Program-made: the position numbers and the translations under genes | Notes under the pieces: generated by a model | What the model saw: only the letters and a program-made list of their open reading frames with translations | Told to the model about the DNA's origin: nothing | Database searches by the model: none | NCBI RefSeq assembly: GCF_027923765.1 | Contig: NZ_AP026709.1 | Span: forward strand, 367,501-431,500 | Direction of reading: 5' to 3' | Length of the DNA: 64,000 nt | Source: Pseudodesulfovibrio nedwellii | Lineage (GTDB): Bacteria; Desulfobacterota; Desulfovibrionia; Desulfovibrionales; Desulfovibrionaceae | Part shown: positions 57,800 to 64,000 of the stretch, piece after piece | Numbering within the stretch: position 1 is the first letter of the stretch | Layout: each line of letters opens with the position of its first letter

Positions 57800-57807
57800 G
57801 AGCGTGT

Positions 57808-58467
57808 TTAGATAATGACGTGTTTTTTGATGTGGTTAACCACTTCTTCTACGTCATCAGTCACGATGAACAGGTCGAGGTCGTCTTCATGGCAGAATTC
57901 GTTGGTGACAAGCTGTGTCTTGAACCAATCCACTAGACCTCCCCAGAATTCTGTGCCGAATAAGACAATGGGAAAAGGCTTGATGCGGTGGGTCTGGATT
58001 AGTACCAGAGCTTCCGAAAGTTCATCCAGAGTGCCATAGCCGCCGGGTAGGGCCACGTAGGCCAGAGCGTATTTGATGAACATGAGCTTACGGATGAAGA
58101 AGTAGCGAAATTCACTTTTTATGTTCATGTACGGGTTGTTGTGTTGTTCCATGGGCAGATGGATATGTAGGCCGATGGATTCGCCACCGTTTTCAAATGC
58201 GCCTTTGTTTCCGGCTTCCATGAGACCGGGACCGCCGCCGGTAATAATTGAGTAGCCTGCTTCAGACAAGGCCTTGGAAAGTTCTACGGTCTTTTCGTAA
58301 AGCGGTTCTTCCGGCTTGACGCGAGCCGAACCGAACATGGATACGGCAGGTCCGATTTCAGACAGATTTTCAAAGCCGTCCACTATTTCTGACATGATTT
58401 TGAAAAGCCGCCAGGATTCCTGGATTGAAAGGTCATCAATGAGATATTGTTTGGAGCGATGGATCAT
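57808..58467 (-). CDS. LOG-family (lysine decarboxylase-like) protein
   Basis: A 219-residue protein with GGGPGLMEAGNKGAFENGGESIG (about 75-97) and PGGYGTLDELSE (about 139-150), the two nucleotide-binding motifs of LOG/TIGR00730 proteins. Such proteins act as phosphoribohydrolases on nucleoside 5'-monophosphates. The start at 58467 follows AAGGAG. The frame back to 58542 is not supported. It is upstream of the EamA gene. Confidence 0.9.
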   Translation of the reverse strand: MIHRSKQYLIDDLSIQESWRLFKIMSEIVDGFENLSEIGPAVSMFGSARVKPEEPLYEKTVELSKALSEAGYSIITGGGPGLMEAGNKGAFENGGESIGLHIHLPMEQHNNPYMNIKSEFRYFFIRKLMFIKYALAYVALPGGYGTLDELSEALVLIQTHRIKPFPIVLFGTEFWGGLVDWFKTQLVTNEFCHEDDLDLFIVTDDVEEVVNHIKKHVII

Positions 58468-58637
58468 GAATTCTCCTTGGATTTCGTATGGAATTGTTGC
58501 CTGAACCAAGTTTATGGGGCATGTAATCAAGACAGCGGACACTGAGTCTCGCTTGTAGACACATTACACAGATTCTTCCCCTTTCGAAAGTGGATTTTGT
58601 CGTTTTTCACAGGGGGATGGCATGATGAGGAACATCG

Positions 58638-60245
58638 ATGAAAATTACATTCATGGGCGCAGCCCGTACCGTCAGTGGCTCCTGTTATATTCTCGAATGT
58701 GGCAACAAGCGGTTTGCCGTTGATTGTGGCCTTCATCAGGGTAATAAGGAAATCGAGAAGCGGAACTGGAATTTTGATCAGTATGACGCTAAAGAGCTTG
58801 ATTTCATATTGATTACCCATGCTCATATTGACCATACCGGCTTGTTACCGGCTCTGGTTTCCAAAGGTTTTAAAAGCCCCATCTATTGCACCGCTCCGAC
58901 ACGAGATCTGTTGGAGATCATGTTGCTTGACAGCGCACATATTCAGGAAATGGAAGCGGAGTGGGCCAATCGCAAGCGATTACGGACTGGTGGACAGCCC
59001 GTGCGGCCTTTGTATTCCATTGTCGATGCTGAAAATACCATCCCGTTATTTGCAACAGTTGATTATTCCCAGACGTTTGAGCCAGCTCCAGGTATCAAAG
59101 TAACCTATATGAATGCAGGACATATCCTTGGTTCTGCTTTTATCGAAATAGAATATGAGCAGGACGGCAAAAAAACCAAGGCGGTTTTTTCTGGTGACTT
59201 GGGGCGACCTGAGCAACTTATCGTCGAGGACCCCAGTGGTGTGGATTGTGCGGATTATCTGTTTCTTGAATCAACGTATGGCAATCGTAATCACAAAGAT
59301 GAGGCGGGGAGTCTGGAGGAATTGGCTGAAGCCATTGCCTACAGTTATAAAAATGGTGAGAAAGTCGTTATTCCGGCGTTTGCCGTGGAGCGGTCACAGC
59401 AGATTATATACAGTCTTTTTCTGTTGAAGAAACAGGGAAAGTTGCCGGACGATATGCCTGTATATCTGGATAGCCCGTTGGCTATTCGCGCTACGGAGAT
59501 CTTTCGCAAGCATCCTGAATTTTTTGATAAAGAAACGCAGGAACTTCTTGAAAATGGTGAGAACCCACTCGATTTGCCGAACTTGAAGTTTACTGAGAGT
59601 CGTGAACAGTCTCAGGCCATCAACGAGACTCGTGGTCCGGCTGTTATTATTTCAGCCAGTGGAATGGCCAATGCCGGACGCATTAAGCATCATTTGCGGC
59701 ATAATTTGTGGCGTCCCGGTGCAAGCGTTATTTTTGTGGGATGGCAGGGCGTTGGTACTCCTGGACGGAAAATTGTGGGTGGCGCCAAGAAAATCCGTAT
59801 TTTTGGTGAAGAAGTGGCTATCAATGCCAAGGTGTTTACCATTAATGGATTTTCCGGGCATGCCGGACAGGATGAACTCATGGACTGGCTCGGCACTATG
59901 AAGGGTAAGTCGGTGAAGGTTATTCTGGTACACGGCGAAGCTGAAGTGCAGAAAGAATTTGGTGCATTGATTACTGAAAAATTTGGTTTTGAAGTGCATA
60001 TCCCTGAATATATGGAAGAACTCGAATTGGAACCCGGTGTGGAGTTGCAGCCCGTGGTGGATATGGATATTGCCAGACCCCGCGTGGATTGGAATTTTCT
60101 CCTTGCCGATTCCGAAAAGCTGTATGCGGAACTTCGGGAGCGCGTGAAGAATGTGGAAGATCGGCCATGGGTCGATCAGTCGGAGTTGCGCGACAGGCTG
60201 CTTGATATTAATCGCAACATTGTTGCACTGGTCTCGGAAATGTAA
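58638..60245 (+). CDS. MBL-fold beta-CASP nuclease (CPSF/RNase J-like)
   Basis: A 535-residue metallo-beta-lactamase protein. The zinc motif HAHIDHTG is at about 58-65, and GHILGSAF and the D of GDLGRP follow. The beta-CASP insert contains SASGMANAGRIKHHL, the RMMBL tail FTINGFSGHAGQDEL. These proteins are RNA endo/exonucleases of the eukaryotic CPSF-73-like class in bacteria. It is 2 nt ahead of rsmD, so it may act with rRNA processing. That link is from position only. Confidence 0.92.
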   Translation: MKITFMGAARTVSGSCYILECGNKRFAVDCGLHQGNKEIEKRNWNFDQYDAKELDFILITHAHIDHTGLLPALVSKGFKSPIYCTAPTRDLLEIMLLDSAHIQEMEAEWANRKRLRTGGQPVRPLYSIVDAENTIPLFATVDYSQTFEPAPGIKVTYMNAGHILGSAFIEIEYEQDGKKTKAVFSGDLGRPEQLIVEDPSGVDCADYLFLESTYGNRNHKDEAGSLEELAEAIAYSYKNGEKVVIPAFAVERSQQIIYSLFLLKKQGKLPDDMPVYLDSPLAIRATEIFRKHPEFFDKETQELLENGENPLDLPNLKFTESREQSQAINETRGPAVIISASGMANAGRIKHHLRHNLWRPGASVIFVGWQGVGTPGRKIVGGAKKIRIFGEEVAINAKVFTINGFSGHAGQDELMDWLGTMKGKSVKVILVHGEAEVQKEFGALITEKFGFEVHIPEYMEELELEPGVELQPVVDMDIARPRVDWNFLLADSEKLYAELRERVKNVEDRPWVDQSELRDRLLDINRNIVALVSEM

Positions 60246-60247
60246 TC

Positions 60248-60808
60248 ATGCGAATAGTTGGTGGAAAATACAAAGGACGTAGGCTCAAAACCTGCGAGGG
60301 GCCGGGGTATAGACCGGCCACAATGAAAGTTCGTGAATCCATTTTTTCCATGCTGATGGCGCGGGGAGTGGGTTTTTCGGACGTGCGTGTCATCGACATG
60401 TTTGCCGGTTCAGGAAGCTTGGGAATGGAATGCCTGAGTCGTGGCGTGACAACTGCCTGGTTTATAGAGAAAAGTTCAAAGGCCGCAGGGTTGATACGAA
60501 AAAATTTGTCTGACCTTGGCGTGGAGAAAAAATGCGTCAAGGTGGTCAGCAAGGACCTTTTTGGTGTATTGTCCAAGAAACCTGATACGCCTTTTGATCT
60601 GGTTTTCATTGACCCGCCCTATGGAAAGGACTTATTGGTCCCGGCTTTGGAGAAGGCGTTGAAAAAAGGGTGGATTGCACCCGGCGCATTAGTCCTGGCC
60701 GAAGTGGAGACAGCTATTAGTGCTCCACTCGAAGGACCTATTGCGGAAATGGAATTGTTAACTGACCGTGAATACGGTCAAACCAGGATACTTTTATGGC
60801 GGAATTAA
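60248..60808 (+). CDS. rsmD: 16S rRNA (guanine(966)-N(2))-methyltransferase
   Basis: A 186-residue SAM enzyme. The opening MRIVGGKYKGRRLKTCEGPG and RPATMKVRESIFSML are diagnostic. Motif I is DMFAGSGSLGMECLSRG and the catalytic motif is FIDPPYG. The last 13 bases overlap the coaD start, so translation is coupled. Confidence 0.95.
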   Translation: MRIVGGKYKGRRLKTCEGPGYRPATMKVRESIFSMLMARGVGFSDVRVIDMFAGSGSLGMECLSRGVTTAWFIEKSSKAAGLIRKNLSDLGVEKKCVKVVSKDLFGVLSKKPDTPFDLVFIDPPYGKDLLVPALEKALKKGWIAPGALVLAEVETAISAPLEGPIAEMELLTDREYGQTRILLWRN

Positions 60809-61326
60809 ACCATCGCACGGCTGTTTACCCCGGAACTTTTGACCCTTTGACCATGGGCCATGTCAGTTTGACTCGGCGTGGTCTTCAGGTTTTTGATACC
60901 GTGATTCTTGCCGTGGCTGAAAGCACGCCGAAGAAGACGCTGTTTTCCATCGGGGAACGGGTTGAATTGGCAAAAGAAGTTTTTCGCGATGAGCCGAATG
61001 TTATTGTCGAGCCGTTTGATTGTTTGTTGATTGATTATGTGGAGAGCAAGGGAGCTGGAACCATTATGCGCGGCCTGCGTGCGGTTTCCGATTTCGAGTA
61101 TGAATTTCAGATGGCACTCATGAATCGCAAATTGGAGCGTGAAATTGAGACAGTCTTTATGATGACTGATTTTAAATGGATGTATTTGAGTTCCACCATT
61201 GTGAAAGAAGTTGCCCATTACGGCGGTGATGTTTGCGGATTGGTCCCCGGTCCTGTGGTCAAGGCCTTGAATATTAAATATGGCTTCACATACGGGTGCG
61301 GCGGCAAAAAGAAGAAAGGGAAATGA
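60796..61326 (+). CDS. coaD: Phosphopantetheine adenylyltransferase
   Basis: A 176-residue coenzyme A synthesis enzyme with the nucleotidyltransferase motif YPGTFDPLTMGH (about 10-21) and the RGLRAVSDFEYEFQMA block. The ISSTxVR-like ending appears as LSSTIVKEVA. It follows rsmD, a frequent neighbour pair, and overlaps miaA by four bases. The C-terminal end is basic (CGGKKKKGK). Confidence 0.95.
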   Translation: MAELNHRTAVYPGTFDPLTMGHVSLTRRGLQVFDTVILAVAESTPKKTLFSIGERVELAKEVFRDEPNVIVEPFDCLLIDYVESKGAGTIMRGLRAVSDFEYEFQMALMNRKLEREIETVFMMTDFKWMYLSSTIVKEVAHYGGDVCGLVPGPVVKALNIKYGFTYGCGGKKKKGK

Positions 61327-62252
61327 GTAAAAAGCCTCCCATAGTTTGCCTTCTTGGTCCCACGGGAACCGGAAAGACCGCTGCAGCTATTGCTATTGCC
61401 AAGTGCATGGACGCCAGTGTTATCAATTTTGATTCTCGACAGGTGTATCGCGATTTTCCGCTTATAACGGCGCAACCCGATGTCGAGGAACAGGCTGCTT
61501 GCCCTCATTTGTTGTATGGATTTTTGGGGACTGAAGAGAAGATGACGGCTGCCCGATTTGTGGCGCTGGCTGTTGAGAAGATCGAAGAGGTACGTTCACA
61601 AGGCCGTTTGCCCATATTGGTGGGCGGGACCGGGATGTATCTTCGGTCTTTGCTTTCCGGGATTGCACCCATTCCTGAAATACCGGCTGAGATTCGGCAG
61701 CAGGTTCTTGATCGAGTCAAAGCCGAGGGCCCGCAGATTTTACACACAGAGTTGACAAAGAACGATCCTGACTATGCTGCCAAGATTCACCCCAATGATA
61801 CGCAGCGTAACGCTCGTGCCGCAGAAGTTTTTCTGGCGACGGGGAAAAACATGACATGGTGGCACACTGAAAGTGAACATGCCCCGGCACCGTATGAAGC
61901 TCTTAAAATCGGCATGAAGATTGATTTGAATGAACTCACACCGCATTTGGCCAAGCGGATCGGTGGGATGTTGGAGCAGGGAGCGGTGGATGAAGCCACG
62001 CGGGCGTATGCGAAGTGTTCAGATGGCAAAGCGCCAGGATGGACCGGCATAGGATGTTCGGAACTGTTGGCTTTTCTGCGGGACGAAATCCCGCTGAGTG
62101 ATGTTCGAAATATGTGGATCAAAAACACGCGGGCCTATGCTAAACGGCAGATTACATGGTTCAAAAAAGAATCCGATATTCATTGGTTTGCACCGGGAGC
62201 AAATAATGACATCGCCAACCATGTGGAGCAATGGCTGGCTGAATTCAATTGA
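61323..62252 (+). CDS. miaA: tRNA dimethylallyltransferase
   Basis: A 309-residue enzyme that isoprenylates A37 of UNN-decoding tRNAs. The P-loop GPTGTGKT is at 12-19, SRQVYRDF follows, and GGTGMYLRSLLSG is further on. The conserved tRNA-binding end RAYAKRQITWF is near 278. ATG 61323 overlaps the coaD stop as ATGA. The stop TGA (62250-62252) directly abuts the sixA stop on the other strand. Confidence 0.95.
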   Translation: MSKKPPIVCLLGPTGTGKTAAAIAIAKCMDASVINFDSRQVYRDFPLITAQPDVEEQAACPHLLYGFLGTEEKMTAARFVALAVEKIEEVRSQGRLPILVGGTGMYLRSLLSGIAPIPEIPAEIRQQVLDRVKAEGPQILHTELTKNDPDYAAKIHPNDTQRNARAAEVFLATGKNMTWWHTESEHAPAPYEALKIGMKIDLNELTPHLAKRIGGMLEQGAVDEATRAYAKCSDGKAPGWTGIGCSELLAFLRDEIPLSDVRNMWIKNTRAYAKRQITWFKKESDIHWFAPGANNDIANHVEQWLAEFN

Positions 62253-62741
62253 TCAATTCAGTCCGATAACGGCTAGTTGTGTTGGCGTCAGATACCAGTT
62301 CAATGTGCCGTAGGTTTCTTTCATGTTCATCTGTAACTGCATGAGACCGCCGTTTTCGATAGCGATGTCCACTGGTGTTATTGTCGTCAGTATGTGGGAA
62401 GCAAGTGCTCCGAGTGAGGGAAGGTGTCCCACAATGAGGATTGACTCCAACCCGTTGTAATCCCTTATATAATCTAATGTTTTTTTTGCTGGTGTCATTG
62501 CCTTGACCACATCGGTCACCTGAATCCTAGAGGACGGATAGCCTGTTTGTTCAGCCATGATTTTGGCTGTTTCCAGAGAGCGGACTTTAGGGCTGGCGAC
62601 TACAAGCTCGAAACGTAGGCCCAGAATTTGTGCGGCGCGTGCCGATTTTTCAATTTGTTCTCGGCCTACCGGACTTAAAGGTTGGTGCGGGTCAAGCTCT
62701 TTGGATAGGCAGACGCCATGTTGCATTAAATGGATAAGCAT
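62253..62741 (-). CDS. sixA: SixA-family phosphohistidine phosphatase
   Basis: A 162-residue histidine-phosphatase-fold protein. SixA removes phosphate from Hpt-type His. The N-terminal motif reads LMQHGVC where most family members have RHG, so the Arg is Gln. QHG is also known in SixA-type proteins, so it may still be active. ASPKVRSLETAKIM and VGHLPSLGALAS supply the other phosphate-pocket residues. The start at 62741 follows GGAG. The lone Hpt protein at 49480 could be a substrate, though this is speculation. Confidence 0.85.
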   Translation of the reverse strand: MLIHLMQHGVCLSKELDPHQPLSPVGREQIEKSARAAQILGLRFELVVASPKVRSLETAKIMAEQTGYPSSRIQVTDVVKAMTPAKKTLDYIRDYNGLESILIVGHLPSLGALASHILTTITPVDIAIENGGLMQLQMNMKETYGTLNWYLTPTQLAVIGLN

Positions 62742-62897
62742 GCGTAACTCCACTGTTTGGTTGCCGTATTTTGGAAATGTATCACTCGCGTCAGGGCGCG
62801 GCAAGCTGCTTGCAGAAAAGCGGCAACCACGATACATCCGATGGAGTTTGATATCCCACACCGCATGCGGTTTTGAATACTTGAGGACACTATATAC

Positions 62898-63803
62898 ATG
62901 TCATTTCGTCTTGTTATTCCCATTTTGTTGTCATTGTTTATCTTTTCTCCTGTGGCGCAAGCCTTTCAAGGGCATGTGCAGTCTTTCGGAAAAGAGGGAG
63001 CTATTGCTTGGGGTAATGGCGAACTCTCTGTTGTTCAAGCTGTCGAAAAAAGTAATGATGAAGCGACGCCATATACGCCGCTGGCCGTGCGCAAGGCGGC
63101 TTCCAAGGCTCGTCGGCTTTTGCTTGATATGGTTTTAACCACACGAATCAGTGCCAAGCAGACGGTCGGCAGTGCTCTTGCTGATAATCGAGTGCTAGGC
63201 AGTCAGGTAAGGGGACTTGTTCACAATTCTCTTTTCCAAGGACCGTCCCATCTGGATGCCGAAGGAACCGTTCTGGTCTCCGAGCGTTTTAGAGGCAAGC
63301 TGGCTGAGTTGATTTTACCGACAACCATTCAGTTTCAAAGTGGCATCTCTCCGAAATTGTCTACATATATGGAACAGGATGTTACGGAGTTAGAAGCGGT
63401 TGGTTCTGCTGTAACAGGATATTCCGGTGTTATTATCGACGCTCGTGGCATGAAAGTTACGCCCGCACTGACTCCTGTTATTTACGGGAGCGAGGGGCTT
63501 GGTGCTTACGGTGCATTTCTGGTGAGCAGGGCCAATGCTGTGAATAAGGGCGTCGTAGCGTATGCGAATACATCCGATTTGGCAGTTCTTAAAGAGCGCG
63601 TGGGTAATAACCCTTTGCGGGTCAAAGCGGTCCGTGCGTACGGTTCTTGGCGGACCGATATAATTATTGAGACATCAATGGCCCGGTTAGTTCGTGCCAT
63701 TATGAAGTCCGGGAATATTGTTGCGAATTGTGCAGTTGTTATTGTCGTGGACGAAGCCGCGCCCGTTGAAACCCTTGAAACTGTTGAAACCGAAAGCGAA
63801 TAA
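62898..63803 (+). CDS. Exported hypothetical protein
   Basis: A 301-residue protein with a signal peptide (about 1-22, cleavage after AQA) and no lipobox. The mature part has repeated alpha/beta pattern and contains YSGVIIDARGMKVTPALTP (about 173-191) and YGAFLVSRANAVNKGVVAYA (about 203-222). This resembles LPP20-like or related envelope proteins annotated in this lineage, but I do not know a function. It lies 16 nt ahead of the partial exported gene. Confidence 0.75.
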   Translation: MSFRLVIPILLSLFIFSPVAQAFQGHVQSFGKEGAIAWGNGELSVVQAVEKSNDEATPYTPLAVRKAASKARRLLLDMVLTTRISAKQTVGSALADNRVLGSQVRGLVHNSLFQGPSHLDAEGTVLVSERFRGKLAELILPTTIQFQSGISPKLSTYMEQDVTELEAVGSAVTGYSGVIIDARGMKVTPALTPVIYGSEGLGAYGAFLVSRANAVNKGVVAYANTSDLAVLKERVGNNPLRVKAVRAYGSWRTDIIIETSMARLVRAIMKSGNIVANCAVVIVVDEAAPVETLETVETESE

Positions 63804-63818
63804 GCGCGAGTTGAGATA

Positions 63819-64000
63819 ATGCAGACTATTTTGAGAATTTGTTGTTTTTTGATGTGCCTCATGATTTTTCCTTCCATGGCAGGAGCAGGCACCGTGGATG
63901 TCTTTCGGCCTGTAGAAGAAAATGTGTCTCCCATGGAGATGCGCACCCGTGCCATGGCTGAAGGATTTGCCTTGGCTGTACTGGATGAGGCCCAAGTTAT
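63819..64000 (+). CDS. Exported protein, 5' part only
   Basis: The gene begins at ATG 63819 and runs off the window after 60 codons. The first 24 residues look like a signal peptide (ILRICCFLMCLMIFPSMAGAG), followed by VDVFRPVEENVSPMEMRTRA. The mature beginning loosely recalls DUF2066 proteins. It is likely cotranscribed with the exported protein upstream. Length and family cannot be settled here. Confidence 0.7.
   Translation, partial: MQTILRICCFLMCLMIFPSMAGAGTVDVFRPVEENVSPMEMRTRAMAEGFALAVLDEAQV

Overview
The window is a stretch of ordinary bacterial chromosome. It opens in the 3' end of a 23S rRNA gene followed by 5S rRNA, then carries about 60 protein genes, one tRNA-Leu and many intrinsic terminators. 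Base composition is intermediate by eye. The combination of a MucR-type zinc-finger regulator, tig-clpP-clpX-lon in a row, a ThiD fused to a ThiN-like domain, DUF190 with crcB, many chemoreceptors, and a paaK/ACT-domain pair points to a sulfate-reducing Desulfovibrionaceae member (Pseudodesulfovibrio or a relative). This placement is inferred from gene content and protein style, not from a search. I see no insertion sequence, prophage, integrase, CRISPR array or plasmid origin.

Layout: 1-400 end of an rRNA operon. 550-4100 small regulators and lineage-type hypotheticals. 4183-5562 thiamine gene. 5633-11968 tRNA-Leu and the protein quality-control block tig, clpP, clpX, lon. 12043-15771 hypothetical, ADP-ribosylglycohydrolase-like protein, M23 peptidase, CBS protein. 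15943-23766 a long run of co-directional housekeeping genes (pcm, DUF368, Mrp-type ATPase, pgsA, ftsB, TPR protein, lipoprotein, fbp, tsaD). 23929-29403 trxA, trxB, bamD, an unrecognised protein, a second-type EF-G and DUF2062. 29574-35070 a chemosensory block: receptor with H-NOX domain, CheA, CheB. 35129-35866 DUF190 and the fluoride channel. 36588-39977 the N-end-rule set clpS-clpA-aat. 40533-46469 uvrB, K+ channel, ligA, dapB. 46524-49824 cardiolipin synthase, MATE transporter, lone Hpt protein. 50085-54951 ACT/paaK, nitroreductase, rsfS, gpmI. 55167-58467 a second unusual chemoreceptor, EamA and LOG proteins. 58638-62741 beta-CASP nuclease, rsmD, coaD, miaA, sixA. The end holds two exported proteins, the last cut by the window edge.

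The most interesting system is the chemosensory block at 29574-35070. The receptor carries PAS, the MCP signalling domain and a C-terminal H-NOX heme domain with the proximal His, the YxSxR motif and a distal Tyr aligned to the O2-stabilising Tyr140 of the Thermoanaerobacter (Caldanaerobacter) protein. It is followed by a CheA that contains an MshEN-like tandem motif, a fold that binds c-di-GMP in other proteins, and by CheB. Together they could form a gas-sensing (O2 or NO) chemotaxis or signalling pathway with a possible second-messenger input. The second receptor at 55167 likewise has its sensor (a Cache/PDC-like domain) after the signalling domain, so it should sense cytoplasmic signals. 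H-NOX/MCP fusions are known in anaerobes. The domain order and the CheA insertion are what merit a second look. Most of the rest of the window is well-understood core metabolism.
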